Source of the DNA: Eubacteriales bacterium
GTDB taxonomy: Bacteria > Bacillota > Clostridia > Lachnospirales > Lachnospiraceae
Direction of reading: 5' to 3'
Length of the DNA stretch: 51,220 bases
Assembly (NCBI GenBank): GCA_030524785.1
Contig: JAUNFZ010000013.1
Location: 1-51,220, forward strand
The notes below the pieces were generated by a model. That model did no database searches and was not told the DNA's origin. It saw only the letters and a program-made list of their open reading frames with translations. This document shows positions 17,451-25,875 of this stretch, piece by piece. Each line of letters opens with the position of its first letter. The stretch's first letter is position 1. A program made the position numbers and the translations under genes.

Positions 17451-17723
17451 ATGAGAGAGTTTACGTTTGTTTTGGAAAGGGAGCCGGATATTAAGTCGGT
17501 AGGGGCTCTGGTGGAGGAAGCCGCCGGATGCACAAGCGATATAACCATACATAAAGGTGAAAAAGCGGGAAACGCAAAGCTGATCTTCAACGTACTGTCC
17601 CTCTCCCTGAAGCCTGAGGATGAAGTAACAGTTTCTGTGGAAGGCGAAAAGGAACAGGCGGAAGCAGAAGGGTTTGAGGAATTTGTAAAACAGTGGCTTA
17701 CATCCACTGAAAATAAAAAATGA
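17451..17723 (+). CDS. HPr-like protein lacking the phosphorylatable His and Ser
   Basis: A 90-residue protein that aligns along its length with the phosphocarrier HPr: an MREFTFVLE start, GALVEEAAGCTSDITIHKG, and a NVLSLSLKPEDEVTVSVEG core with a helical C-terminus. The active-site loop, normally IHARPAG, reads IKSVGA, so His15 is replaced by Lys and two residues are missing. At the regulatory Ser46 position (residue 44 here) there is Leu. It therefore cannot be a normal PTS carrier. Bacillus Crh is a known HPr paralogue without His15, but it keeps Ser46. This gene leads a sugar ABC transporter operon (13-bp gap to the ATPase), so a regulatory or binding role is inferred. Confidence 0.75.
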   Translation: MREFTFVLEREPDIKSVGALVEEAAGCTSDITIHKGEKAGNAKLIFNVLSLSLKPEDEVTVSVEGEKEQAEAEGFEEFVKQWLTSTENKK

Positions 17724-17736
17724 AAGGAGTAAACCA

Positions 17737-19245
17737 ATGAGTGAATATGCTGTTTCTATGGAGCACATCACCAAAACGTTTCCCGGCGTAAAAGCGCTGG
17801 ACGATGTTCAGCTCCATTTGAAATCAGGTGAGGTCATGGCGCTTCTGGGTGAAAACGGTGCAGGAAAATCTACGCTGATGAAAATTTTGTCAGGCGTGTA
17901 CACGAGAGACTCAGGAGAAATAGAAATCTTCGGAAAGAAGATCGAGGGGGACCTGAATACGAAACATGCGCAGGAGCTGGGGGTTGCTATCATCCATCAG
18001 GAGCTGAATATGTGTCAGCATCTGACGGTTGCGAACAACATGTTTCTGGGCAGAGAGATCGTAAAAAACGGCCGTCTCGATACGAAGGAAATGAATCGCC
18101 AGGCGTTGGAGCAGCTTGCGAAACTTGGTATTACGGATCTTGATCCTAATGCGACGGTAGGCGATCTGCCGGTTGGCCGCCAGCAGATGGTAGAAATCGC
18201 AAAAGCCCTTCTGATCAATGCGAAGGTTCTGGTTATGGACGAGCCGTCCTCCTCTCTGTCAAATGCAGAGATCACAGAAATGTTCCGCATTGTTCATGAG
18301 CTGAAAGCCATGGGTACGGCGATCGTTTATATCAGCCACCGCCTGCAGGAGCTTCATCATATTGTGGACAGCGTTACGATTATGCGTGACGGCAAATATA
18401 TTACGGAGGGAAAATTTACGGATTTCACCATGGAAGAAATTATAGCAAACATGGTGGGCCGTGAAATTACAAACCAGTTCCCGAGAGATACGGTTCCCCG
18501 CGGAAAGAAAATCCTTGAAGTGAAAAACTTAAATGCGGGGCGCATGGTCCGCAATGTAAGCTTTGATCTTTATGAGGGCGAGGTACTGGGCTTTTCCGGT
18601 CTGGTAGGCGCCGGACGTACGGAAACCATGCGGGCGATTTTCGGCGCGGATCCGAAGGAATCAGGTGAGATCATTCTGAATGGAAAACAGCTGAAAATTT
18701 CGAATCCCACGGAGGCCATTGAGCAGGGTATCGTGCTTGCCCCCGAAGACCGCAAAAAGGAAGGTCTTTGTACAAAGCTGTCCATCCGCGACAACATTGC
18801 GCTGCCGAATCTTGACATCATCTGCAATCACATGGGCGTGATCAACAAAAAGATTGAGGACGACATGATTGAAAAGGGAAAGAATTCTCTGACCATCAAG
18901 ATGGCGGGCCCCCAGGCGGAAGCCGGAAGCCTTTCCGGCGGCAACCAGCAGAAGGTGGTTGTGGCAAAATGGCTGGCGAGAGATTCTCATGTGGTAATCT
19001 TTGACGAGCCGACCCGTGGTATCGACGTGGCGGCGAAGGTAGAGATCTACCAGATCATCAATGATCTGAAAAAGCGCGGCGTCGGCGTTATCATCGTATC
19101 CTCTGAAATGCCGGAAGTTATGGGTATTTCGGACCGTGTGATCGTTATGTGCAACGGAAGAATCACCGGAGAGGTAGATCCGCGTACGGTAACGGAAGAA
19201 GAAATCATGACATTTGCAACTCAGTTCGGCGACAATGCCGTCTGA
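17737..19245 (+). CDS. sugar ABC transporter ATP-binding protein, RbsA/MglA type
   Basis: A 502-residue tandem ATPase for uptake of a monosaccharide. The first domain has Walker A GENGAGKST and Walker B VLVMDEPSSSL. The second has the degenerate Walker A GLVGAGRTE usual for this family, the signature LSGGNQQKV and DEPTRGIDV. Length matches RbsA. It is followed by permease and binding-protein genes in the usual order and preceded by the HPr-like gene. Nearby genes (kinase, lyxose/mannose isomerase, ROK regulator) hint at fructose, mannose or lyxose as cargo, without proof. Confidence 0.95.
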   Translation: MSEYAVSMEHITKTFPGVKALDDVQLHLKSGEVMALLGENGAGKSTLMKILSGVYTRDSGEIEIFGKKIEGDLNTKHAQELGVAIIHQELNMCQHLTVANNMFLGREIVKNGRLDTKEMNRQALEQLAKLGITDLDPNATVGDLPVGRQQMVEIAKALLINAKVLVMDEPSSSLSNAEITEMFRIVHELKAMGTAIVYISHRLQELHHIVDSVTIMRDGKYITEGKFTDFTMEEIIANMVGREITNQFPRDTVPRGKKILEVKNLNAGRMVRNVSFDLYEGEVLGFSGLVGAGRTETMRAIFGADPKESGEIILNGKQLKISNPTEAIEQGIVLAPEDRKKEGLCTKLSIRDNIALPNLDIICNHMGVINKKIEDDMIEKGKNSLTIKMAGPQAEAGSLSGGNQQKVVVAKWLARDSHVVIFDEPTRGIDVAAKVEIYQIINDLKKRGVGVIIVSSEMPEVMGISDRVIVMCNGRITGEVDPRTVTEEEIMTFATQFGDNAV

Positions 19246-19288
19246 AAAAGCGAACGAATACAATAAAATATAAGGAGTGAAACCTGTT

Positions 19289-20287
19289 ATGAAAGAAAAA
19301 AATTCTTTACAGAAGATGATGGCGAATCCTGCAATGGGAGCAGTATTCACCGCTTTTGCCGGCGTTGTTGTTCTGATGATCATTTTCACTGTCATGAACC
19401 CGAACTTTGCATCCAAGAATAACCTGATGTCGCTGGTACGTTCCATCTGTCCTTACCTTTTGGTGGGTATCGGACAGGGAGTTATCCTGCTGACAGGAAA
19501 CATCGACCTTTCCATCGGTTCTGTGCTCGGTATGTCCGCAATGATTTCAGCGACGCTGATCTGCAACGGCGTGAATCCGATTCTTGCACTGCTGGTGGAT
19601 GTGGTTGCCTGTGTGGCAGTCGGTATAGTCAACGGCGTTTTGATCGGCAAATTTAAATTGCCGCCCTTTATCGGCACGCTGGGTACCATGACAATCTGCC
19701 GCGGCCTGGCTGAGATTGTAAACGGCAACTATAACACAGGGGATATCGGAACCGCGCCGCTGGCGATGGGAATCCGCAACCTCTTTTACTACGGAAGAAT
19801 CGGCGTGATCTACTACGGAGTTATCGTATCCCTGGTCATCTGGTTTATCTTTAACTACATAATGAATTACACCCGCACGGGACGTCATATTTATGCAATC
19901 GGCTCCAACGTGGATGCAGCCCGCCTCTCCGGCGTTGATGTATTCAAGACGACGACAGTTGCATACTGCATCTCCGCATTCTGCTCCTGTATCGCAGGCC
20001 TGGTAGTTATGGCGGCGGCAGGCATGGGCTCCATGCAGGCAGGATTGAGCTACGAGATGTACGGCGTTGCTGCAGCGGTTATCGGCGGTATTTCCACTCT
20101 GGGCGGCAGCGGACTTTTGGTAGGCGTTATCGCAGGCTCCTCTGTATGGGCAATCCTGCAGAACGGCCTGACACTGGCAAATGTTCCGGTTGCCATGAGA
20201 AACATCATTATCGGTCTGATTGTAGTTGCATGCGTACTTCTGGATATCATGCGCCGCAACGGTGTAAAGATCGGTAAAAAGAAATAG
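19289..20287 (+). CDS. sugar ABC transporter permease, RbsC type
   Basis: A 332-residue integral membrane protein of the branched-chain/ribose permease family with eight to ten hydrophobic segments. Typical motifs are present: TGNIDLSIGSVLGMSAM, KLPPFIGTLGTMTICRGLA and GGISTLGGSGLLVG near the C-terminus. It forms the channel for the preceding ATPase. ATG 19289 follows an AAGGAG site; GTG 19277 overlaps that site and was rejected. Confidence 0.94.
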   Translation: MKEKNSLQKMMANPAMGAVFTAFAGVVVLMIIFTVMNPNFASKNNLMSLVRSICPYLLVGIGQGVILLTGNIDLSIGSVLGMSAMISATLICNGVNPILALLVDVVACVAVGIVNGVLIGKFKLPPFIGTLGTMTICRGLAEIVNGNYNTGDIGTAPLAMGIRNLFYYGRIGVIYYGVIVSLVIWFIFNYIMNYTRTGRHIYAIGSNVDAARLSGVDVFKTTTVAYCISAFCSCIAGLVVMAAAGMGSMQAGLSYEMYGVAAAVIGGISTLGGSGLLVGVIAGSSVWAILQNGLTLANVPVAMRNIIIGLIVVACVLLDIMRRNGVKIGKKK

Positions 20288-20349
20288 GTATCAGGGGCGG
20301 CAAGCCTTTGAACAATAAAAAATTATATAAATGAATGGAGGAACAAGAA

Positions 20350-21297
20350 ATGAAAAAGAAAATGTTAGCAATGGCTATGGCTGCAACAATGGCGCTCGGT
20401 CTGGGCACAGCTGCTTTCGCTGAGGAAGCGGTAGAGACAAAAGTTGCTCTGATTACCATGGACCAGATGGACGTTCACTGGGTACGTCTGAAAGAGGCGG
20501 CTGACGCAAAGGTTGCTGAGTACAATGAAGCTGGAAACAAGATCGAAATGACATGGATGGCTCCGGAGACGAAAGACAATGCGCAGCAGATCCAGAAGAT
20601 CGAAGCTGCTATCGCGGACGGCGTAAATTACATCATCATTGCTTGTAATGACGCTACCTCCTGCAACATGGCGCTTCAGGAAGCACTTGACGCCGGCATC
20701 AAGATCATCTACGTAGACGCACCGGCAAGCCTGGAGGCTTCCGCAACATTTGCAACCGACAACTATGCAGGCGGCGTTCAGGCCGGCGAATACATGAAGA
20801 AGGTTCTGGATGAGGCAGGCGTTACCGAAGGTACGATTGGTATCGTAGATGCTCAGGCAGGCGTTGACTCCTGTGAGAACCGTTACCAGGGCTTTGCTTC
20901 CGTATTTGAAGGAACAGACTTCACATTAGGTGAGAGACAGTACTCCGACGGCGACAACTCCAAGGCTCAGGAGCTGGCTAACACTCTGATCAACAACGGC
21001 GTTGTAGCTATCTACGGCACAAACGACGGTGCTACAAACGGCGCAGCGGCAGCAGTTGCAGATGCAGCAAACAACGGAACTACAGTATACTGTGTAGGTT
21101 GGGATAAATCCGACTCCAACATCGCTCACGTAGAGGGCGGCGAGCTGCTTGCTTTCATGGCTCAGAACCCGGATGTAATGGGCGCAGACGCAATCGATGC
21201 AGTGGTAGCTATGGAACAGGGCGAAGACCTTGGCGGCGAAGTTGTTGACACAGGCGTTTCCACAGTTGACGCAGAAAACGTTGCAGATTTCAAATAA
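20350..21297 (+). CDS. sugar ABC transporter substrate-binding protein, RbsB type
   Basis: A 315-residue secreted binding protein. The signal peptide (about residues 1-24, ending GLGTAAFAEEA) has a signal peptidase I site and no lipobox Cys, which is unusual for a Gram-positive binding protein. The mature part has the type 1 fold: QQIQKIEAAIADGVNYIIIA, IIYVDAPASLEASATFATD and the hinge region near YCVGWDKSDSN. It is the last gene of the transporter operon. ATG 20350 follows GGAGGAAC. Codon choice is notably optimised (many ACA, GCT, GTT), suggesting very high expression. Confidence 0.93.
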   Translation: MKKKMLAMAMAATMALGLGTAAFAEEAVETKVALITMDQMDVHWVRLKEAADAKVAEYNEAGNKIEMTWMAPETKDNAQQIQKIEAAIADGVNYIIIACNDATSCNMALQEALDAGIKIIYVDAPASLEASATFATDNYAGGVQAGEYMKKVLDEAGVTEGTIGIVDAQAGVDSCENRYQGFASVFEGTDFTLGERQYSDGDNSKAQELANTLINNGVVAIYGTNDGATNGAAAAVADAANNGTTVYCVGWDKSDSNIAHVEGGELLAFMAQNPDVMGADAIDAVVAMEQGEDLGGEVVDTGVSTVDAENVADFK

Positions 21298-21348
21298 GAT
21301 CAGGAACTGACATTTTACAATTTTAATACTCAGGACAAAATTTAACGG

Positions 21349-21370
21349 GGCGCCGCGCATATGCGGCGCC
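21349..21370 (+). terminator. GC-rich hairpin after the transporter operon
   Basis: A perfect 8-bp stem GGCGCCGC/GCGGCGCC with a 6-nt loop lies about 50 bp after the binding-protein stop. No T-run follows, so it may stabilise or partly terminate the message. Confidence 0.45.
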
Positions 21371-21476
21371 TCTAAAAATATGTAATGAAATCTTTTGATT
21401 TTAGTGATAAGATATACACAAAGGCAGGATCAAATATCCGGGAATTGTTTTATGAATCATAACAGGAGGAGAGGGT

Positions 21477-22202
21477 ATGCAGGAGAAAGCGGCAGTATTG
21501 CAGGAGTGGATTGCAAAAAGCGATAACGTGGTATTTTTTGGAGGAGCGGGCGTGTCTACCGAGAGCGGCATCCCCGATTTTCGAAGCGTGGACGGATTGT
21601 ACCATCAGGAGTACGATTACCCGCCGGAGACAATTTTAAGCCATACTTTTTTTGTGAATCAGACAAAAGAATTTTACCGTTTTTACAAGAAGAAAATGCT
21701 CTGCCCGGGAGCTGAGCCGAACATGGCGCATAAACGCCTGGCCCAGTGGGAAGAAAGCGGCCATGTGCGTGCGGTGATCACCCAGAACATCGACGGTCTT
21801 CATCAGATGGCCGGGAGCAAAGAGGTAATGGAACTGCATGGCAGCGTGCACCGGAATTATTGTATGACATGCGGGAAGTTTTATGATGCGGAGTATGTGC
21901 GCACATCAGAGGGTGTGCCGCACTGTGAGTGCGGCGGCCTGATTAAGCCGGACGTGGTTCTCTACGAGGAAGGGCTGGACAGTGAGATTATGACAAAGTC
22001 GATCCGCTATATCGCCAATGCCGATGTGCTGATTATCGGCGGAACATCTCTGGTGGTTTATCCCGCGGCAGGGCTGATTGATTATTTTCGGGGGAACAGG
22101 CTGGTAGTCATCAATAAGAGCACAACCTCCAGAGACAGAAATGCAGATCTGGTGATTGACGACAGCATCGGCAAAGTGTTTGAAAGTATTGTGATTCCTT
22201 AG
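21477..22202 (+). CDS. NAD-dependent protein deacylase, SIR2 family
   Basis: A 241-residue sirtuin that removes acyl groups from lysines using NAD. Motifs seen are GGAGVSTESGIPDFRS (NAD binding), TQNIDGLHQMAG, the catalytic His in ELHGSVHRNYC, and a zinc ribbon with CMTC and CEC. GGTSLVVYPAAGLI closes the Rossmann fold. Length is typical of the bacterial CobB class. It has its own AGGAGGAGAGG site and a 180-bp gap from the transporter, so it is probably a separate unit. No cognate acetyltransferase or acyl-CoA synthetase is adjacent. Confidence 0.95.
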   Translation: MQEKAAVLQEWIAKSDNVVFFGGAGVSTESGIPDFRSVDGLYHQEYDYPPETILSHTFFVNQTKEFYRFYKKKMLCPGAEPNMAHKRLAQWEESGHVRAVITQNIDGLHQMAGSKEVMELHGSVHRNYCMTCGKFYDAEYVRTSEGVPHCECGGLIKPDVVLYEEGLDSEIMTKSIRYIANADVLIIGGTSLVVYPAAGLIDYFRGNRLVVINKSTTSRDRNADLVIDDSIGKVFESIVIP

Positions 22203-22319
22203 AAAACCGGTTCGCCGGTGCTCTTATTATGCACAAGCGGCGGCCAGAAGATCTGGCAGCGCGAAGAAAGCAGCAGAAGCTCTGGAAGCGCAGGAATGAG
22301 CAGAGAAAGGCAGGATTTT

Positions 22320-22508
22320 ATGGAACGTTTGAATTATGAAGTGGGGGATGTAGTAAAGCTGAAAAAGCCCCATCCCTGCGGCAGCAGCTATTGGGAAATC
22401 CTGAGGGTGGGAGCGGATTTTCGCCTTAAATGCCAGGGCTGCGGCCATCAGGTGATGGTGCCGCGCAAACTGGTGGAAAAGAATACAAGAGAGTTAAAGA
22501 AATCATAA
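22320..22508 (+). CDS. DUF951 family protein
   Basis: A 62-residue protein that fits the DUF951 family closely: VGDVVKLKKPHPCGSSYWEI, then RVGADFRLKCQGCGHQVMVP with a CxxC that may bind zinc. Members are small and basic, widespread in Bacillota, and of unknown function (possibly nucleic-acid related). The start at 22320 is after AGGCAGGA; an upstream in-frame ATG at 22296 would add eight residues. Confidence 0.85.
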   Translation: MERLNYEVGDVVKLKKPHPCGSSYWEILRVGADFRLKCQGCGHQVMVPRKLVEKNTRELKKS

Positions 22509-22589
22509 GTATTTCTGAGTATAAAATATATAAATCCGGATGTCGGCTTTGGTACAATGAGACAGGGACGCACAGAGGAGGAAGTTTTT

Positions 22590-23390
22590 ATGCTGAGAGG
22601 TACAAAGGAAAAGGATATCCGGGCGGGAAAGAACAGCAGGAAGAAACGGCTCAGAAGAAAAAGAAGAAACTATTTGCTGGCGGGAGTAATACTTCTGGTG
22701 GCAGTATTTTCATTTGCAAAGCTCTATCACGGGAGAACGATTATGACTTCTGCGGGGCCGCTGCCCAAGAAGGATTATCCGGCGAGCATGATAGAGTTTA
22801 TGGAAAAATATCCCCAGGCAACGCAGTTTGTGCTGGATTATCCGAAGAAAAAGAACCTTCACAGACCGATTGATATTTCAGGTGAGGTGCGAAGGGGAGA
22901 GATTCCGCTGTTTATGCAATGGGACGAACGCTGGGGCTATGAGACCTACGGTGATGATTTCCTGGGCGTAAACGGCTGCGGCCCAACGACGCTCTCTATG
23001 GTGCAGTGCGGCCTGACCGGCGATACATACTGGAACCCTTATGAAGTGGCCCGCATGGCAGATGAACAGGGCTACTACGTTGCCGGTGTAGGCTCCTCCT
23101 GGGATTTGATGACCTCGGGAGCCAGAGCGCTGGGACTGAATGTCCACAATGTTGAATGTAATGCAGACGCTATTATCAATGCCCTTCAATCCGGCATGAT
23201 TCTTATTTGTTCCATGGGGCCGGGCGATTTTACATATACAGGACATTTTGTGGCGCTGACAGGGACAGACGCTGCGGGAAACATCACGGTGCGGGACTGC
23301 AACAGCAGAGAAAACAGTGCCAGGACATGGACAATAGAGGAATTGCTTCCTCAGATCGTTGGCCTGTGGGGATACAGCTACCAGGCTTGA
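22590..23390 (+). CDS. C39-like cysteine peptidase, membrane-anchored
   Basis: A 266-residue protein with a very basic N-terminus, one transmembrane segment (about residues 28-46, YLLAGVILLVAVFSFA) and an extracellular papain-like Peptidase_C39_2 domain. Catalytic residues are Cys in GVNGCGPTTLSM, His in YTGHFVALTG and Asp/Asn in VRDCNSREN. Such proteins are surface hydrolases of unclear substrate and are not linked here to a bacteriocin transporter. ATG 22590 follows AGAGGAGGAAG; an ATG at 22557 overlaps that region and is less likely. Confidence 0.88.
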   Translation: MLRGTKEKDIRAGKNSRKKRLRRKRRNYLLAGVILLVAVFSFAKLYHGRTIMTSAGPLPKKDYPASMIEFMEKYPQATQFVLDYPKKKNLHRPIDISGEVRRGEIPLFMQWDERWGYETYGDDFLGVNGCGPTTLSMVQCGLTGDTYWNPYEVARMADEQGYYVAGVGSSWDLMTSGARALGLNVHNVECNADAIINALQSGMILICSMGPGDFTYTGHFVALTGTDAAGNITVRDCNSRENSARTWTIEELLPQIVGLWGYSYQA

Positions 23391-23833
23391 TGTGCAGGAC
23401 TGCAATCGCTTGGGGTATTCGCAGCTGCAATATTCTGGCATTTTAAACAGACATTTATGGAAAAATAACATATTAGAGAATAAATGCATCATAAAATAGA
23501 ATAGTAAAACAAAAATAAAAAGTCTTGCAATATCTGACTGTTTGTGATATGATAAAGATACCGGTGGAGATACCTGGCATCTCAAATTTAGTATCACATT
23601 ATTTTTTATCTTTACAATTCATGGCCTTTCGGCCGTATATTTCCAAGAGGAGGAAGGCCAATACGAGGTGCAAGTCAGGCACGTGGACAATGCCACAAAG
23701 CATTTTTCAAATGACTTGCATTAATCAGCCGTCGTGCTGAAAGCACGGGGGCAATATCTGCAAAGCGCTTAAAGGCCTTCCGTCGACCTGCCGTTGTGCG
23801 TAAGCACGAAGGTGATACCACAGGAGGAAGATA
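23391..23833. other. intergenic region with a promoter and hairpin repeats
   Basis: This 443-bp stretch has no gene that I can support. It holds a good promoter (TTGCAA 23525-23530, 17 bp, TATGAT 23548-23553) directed at the broken gene at 23834. Between them is a roughly 280-nt structured leader that includes two copies of a hairpin repeat. Confidence 0.6.
23696..23819. repeat. two tandem copies of a 60-bp hairpin repeat
   Basis: Copy 1 (23696-23757) and copy 2 (23760-23819) share a CAAAGC start and a core hairpin of the type CGTGCTGAAAGCACG or TGTGCGTAAGCACGA, flanked by GCCG and GG. A third copy lies at 40813-40873. The pattern fits a small interspersed palindromic element. Confidence 0.65.
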
Positions 23834-24140
23834 TTGCAGAAGAAAGACATTATATTAAAAGAGTACCTAAACGATAGCAGACATTTTTGTGATCTGGCAA
23901 ATGGAGTACTGGCTAAAGGGAGAGGAGACAAGCATGTGGAAAGCATTTGAGGATCACTACGAGTCCGGAGTAAGACATGGGAGGAGTGAAGGAAGAAATG
24001 AAGGAAGAAATGAAGGAGTAAAAGATGGACTGGCCACAGCGAAAAGAGTGTTTGCCTTATACCGGAACGGAAACAGCGTAACAGATATTGCAAAGGAATG
24101 TAGCCTTACAGAAGAACAGGTAAAAAACCTGGTATTATAA
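23834..24140 (+). pseudogene. broken Rpn-family nuclease/putative transposase gene
   Basis: A TTG codon after AGGAGGA opens a frame reading MQKKDIILKEYLNDSRHF then CDLANGVLAKG, which resembles the N-terminus of Rpn (recombination-promoting nuclease / putative transposase) proteins. It stops at 23949. In another frame, about 23926-24140 encodes what looks like the C-terminus of such a protein: a GRSEGRNEGRNEGVKDG repeat followed by SVTDIAKECSLTEEQVKNL. The middle (nuclease core) is missing. The simplest reading is an internal deletion plus frameshift. The GRNE repeats come from a 12-bp DNA repeat at about 23990-24020. Confidence 0.55.
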
Positions 24141-24176
24141 AAAGGTAAAAAAGTAGGTAAAAAGAGAAGAAAAATC

Positions 24177-24205
24177 TTGAAAAATCTCAAATCATATGCT
24201 AAAAT
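24177..24205 (+). promoter_or_regulatory. promoter of the rpsF-ssb-rpsR operon
   Basis: TTGAAA at 24177-24182, a 17-bp spacer and TAAAAT at 24200-24205, giving a leader of about 70 nt before rpsF. Confidence 0.7.
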
Positions 24206-24279
24206 ATGATTTCGTGAAAGATTATAAATCCTTGCTCCTTGCAGGAAAGGGGCCAGAGTCCATAAGGAGGTGCAAAAGC

Positions 24280-24567
24280 ATGAACAAGTACGAATTAGCT
24301 GTTGTTGTCAATGCAAAGATTGAGGACGACGCGAGAACCGCTACTATTGAGAAGGTAAAAGAGTATATTACCCGCTACAATGGTACGATCACGAATGTGG
24401 ATGAGTGGGGAAAGAAAAAGCTTGCTTATGAAATTCAGAAGATGAGCGAAGGCTATTACTACTTCATTCAGTTCGAAGCAGATGCGGATTGTCCGGCAGA
24501 GCTGGAAAGACATGTTCGTATCATGGAGAACGTTCTCAGATATTTGTGTGTTAGACAGGACGCATAG
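24280..24567 (+). CDS. rpsF: 30S ribosomal protein S6
   Basis: A 95-residue S6 protein, normal in length, with the conserved MNKYELAVVVNAKIEDD start, YNGTITNVDEWGKKKLAYEIQ and the RHVRIMENVLRYLCVR end. It binds S18 on the small subunit platform. The start follows AAGGAGGTG. It is first in the classic rpsF-ssb-rpsR operon. Confidence 0.98.
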   Translation: MNKYELAVVVNAKIEDDARTATIEKVKEYITRYNGTITNVDEWGKKKLAYEIQKMSEGYYYFIQFEADADCPAELERHVRIMENVLRYLCVRQDA

Positions 24568-24586
24568 ATAAAAAGAGGAGATAAGA

Positions 24587-25048
24587 ATGAATAAAGTCAT
24601 TTTAATGGGCCGTCTTACAAGAGACCCGGAGGTACGCTATTCGGCAGGTGAAAATGCGACTGCAGTAGCGAGATACACGCTGGCGGTAGATCGCCGGTTC
24701 CGCAGAGACGGAAGCGATCAGACAGCAGATTTTATCGGCTGCGTGGCCTTTGGAAGAAGCGCTGAGTTTGCGGAGAAATATTTCCGCCAGGGCTTAAAGA
24801 TCGTGGTAACCGGACGTATCCAGACCGGAAGCTATACGAACAAAGACGGTGTGAGAGTGTATACGACGGATGTCGTGGTAGAGGATCAGGAATTTGCGGA
24901 AAGCAAAAATGCTTCCAGCGCACCGGCAGCAGGCGGTTTTGACAGCGCACCGGCTCCGGCGCCCAGCAGACCGACTCCCAGCGCGGCGTCAGGCGACGGC
25001 TTTATGAACATACCGGATGGTATTGACGAGGAGCTGCCGTTCAATTAG
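24587..25048 (+). CDS. ssb: single-stranded DNA-binding protein
   Basis: A 153-residue SSB. The OB fold occupies residues 1-110 ([51 protein letters not shown]). A Pro/Ala/Ser-rich linker follows, and the acidic tail [13 protein letters not shown] serves to recruit partner proteins. It lies between rpsF and rpsR with short gaps, as in most Bacillota. Confidence 0.98.
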   Translation: MNKVILMGRLTRDPEVRYSAGENATAVARYTLAVDRRFRRDGSDQTADFIGCVAFGRSAEFAEKYFRQGLKIVVTGRIQTGSYTNKDGVRVYTTDVVVEDQEFAESKNASSAPAAGGFDSAPAPAPSRPTPSAASGDGFMNIPDGIDEELPFN

Positions 25049-25070
25049 AATCCAACAGGAGGTAATCATT

Positions 25071-25334
25071 ATGGCTTATACAAAAGGCGATAGAGCAGAT
25101 TCTCCCATGAAGCGGAGAGGCGGACGCAGAAGAAAAAAAGTCTGCGTATTCTGCGGTAAGGAAAACAACGAAATTGATTATAAGGACGTTGCAAAACTGA
25201 AGAAGTATGTTTCCGAGAGAGGAAAGATCCTTCCGAGAAGAATTACAGGTACCTGCGCAAAGCATCAGAGAGCTTTGACGGTAGCAATCAAGCGTGCGAG
25301 ACATCTCGCGCTTATGCCGTACGTTCAGGACTAA
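25071..25334 (+). CDS. rpsR: 30S ribosomal protein S18
   Basis: An 87-residue S18 with a basic N-terminus ([20 protein letters not shown], including a CxxC pair) and the [18 protein letters not shown] core. The start follows ACAGGAGGTAATC. Its last seven codons and the terminator behind it are duplicated 7,495 bp downstream, because an integrated element used the 3' end of this gene as its target. The gene itself remains intact, as the left attachment site restores the reading frame. Confidence 0.98.
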   Translation: MAYTKGDRADSPMKRRGGRRRKKVCVFCGKENNEIDYKDVAKLKKYVSERGKILPRRITGTCAKHQRALTVAIKRARHLALMPYVQD

Positions 25335-25414
25335 TATCTGATACGCAGAAACAAAGAAAAATGGAAAGCCTTTAAATGCCGAAAGTCTGGTGTTTAAAGG
25401 CTTCTTTGTTTTTT
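25312..25414. repeat. left attachment site (attL), 3' end of rpsR plus terminator
   Basis: About 103 bp at 25312-25414 recur at 32807-32909 with three mismatches (positions 25322, 25381 and 25409). The repeat covers the last rpsR codons and the terminator hairpin. This is the expected signature of site-specific integration by a tyrosine recombinase. Confidence 0.9.
25367..25414 (+). terminator. intrinsic terminator after rpsR
   Basis: The 10-bp stem AGCCTTTAAA/TTTAAAGGCT is extended by flanking complementary bases, and the hairpin is followed by TTCTTTGTTTTTT. Confidence 0.88.
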
Positions 25415-25456
25415 GGGAGTCTTACAAGTTCTTATTATTTCTTATAAATTTCCGGT

Positions 25457-25497
25457 AAAATGGTGTGTGAAATGGTGTATAAAGTTAAAATGGTGTA
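25457..25497. promoter_or_regulatory. integrase arm-type repeats, left end
   Basis: Three direct copies of an AAATGGTGTR motif lie at 25457, 25470 and 25487. Two related copies occur at the other end of the element, just after the integrase stop. Tn916-family integrases bind short direct repeats near both ends through their N-terminal domain, so these are probable arm sites. Confidence 0.6.
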
Positions 25498-25580
25498 AGG
25501 CATCAAGGGGAGAATGGAGTAAAGCATATTATAGAGATGTTCATGTAAAATACAATACCATTTGTAAAGGAGATTTGAAA

Positions 25581-25832
25581 ATGAAAGAACAAAAAGAACT
25601 GGAGAGAATTTATGAGCAATGGACTCAGGTTCAATCGGATTCATCTGAAGTCATACATAAATGGTGCGAGATAGAAAAATTCCTATATGTAAATTGCGAG
25701 GACGAGTGTAGAGAAAGCATAGAAGATTATGTAATGGATTATGGAAAAATGCTGGAAAAGCAATCTTTCATAGCTGGATTCGTACAGGCATTTCAAATAT
25801 GGATGGAGATATATAATTCAGATCAGATTTGA
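25581..25832 (+). CDS. hypothetical protein, 83 residues (element)
   Basis: Begins at an ATG behind AAAGGAGA. The sequence is acidic and helical (KELERIYEQWTQVQSDSSEV, ECRESIEDYVMDYGKML, FIAGFVQAFQIWMEIY), with no signal peptide and no motif I recognise. It is the first gene inside the left end. A hairpin terminator follows 18 bp after its stop. This gene is missing from the partial copy of the neighbouring region beyond the right end. Confidence 0.6.
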   Translation: MKEQKELERIYEQWTQVQSDSSEVIHKWCEIEKFLYVNCEDECRESIEDYVMDYGKMLEKQSFIAGFVQAFQIWMEIYNSDQI

Positions 25833-25842
25833 GCTGGTTATA

Positions 25843-25875
25843 AAAAAATGGGGCGTATGCCCCGTTTATTATTTT
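25843..25875. terminator. bidirectional terminator between the 83-residue gene and the XRE gene
   Basis: The stem GGGGC/GCCCC with loop GTAT, extended by A/T pairs, has a T-rich run on the plus side (GTTTATTATTTT) and seven T on the minus side. Confidence 0.65.

Noticed and set aside
24210..24279. S6:S18-binding autoregulatory leader before rpsF
   Set aside because: I could not find the conserved CCG bulge stem described for this motif, so the leader is left unannotated.
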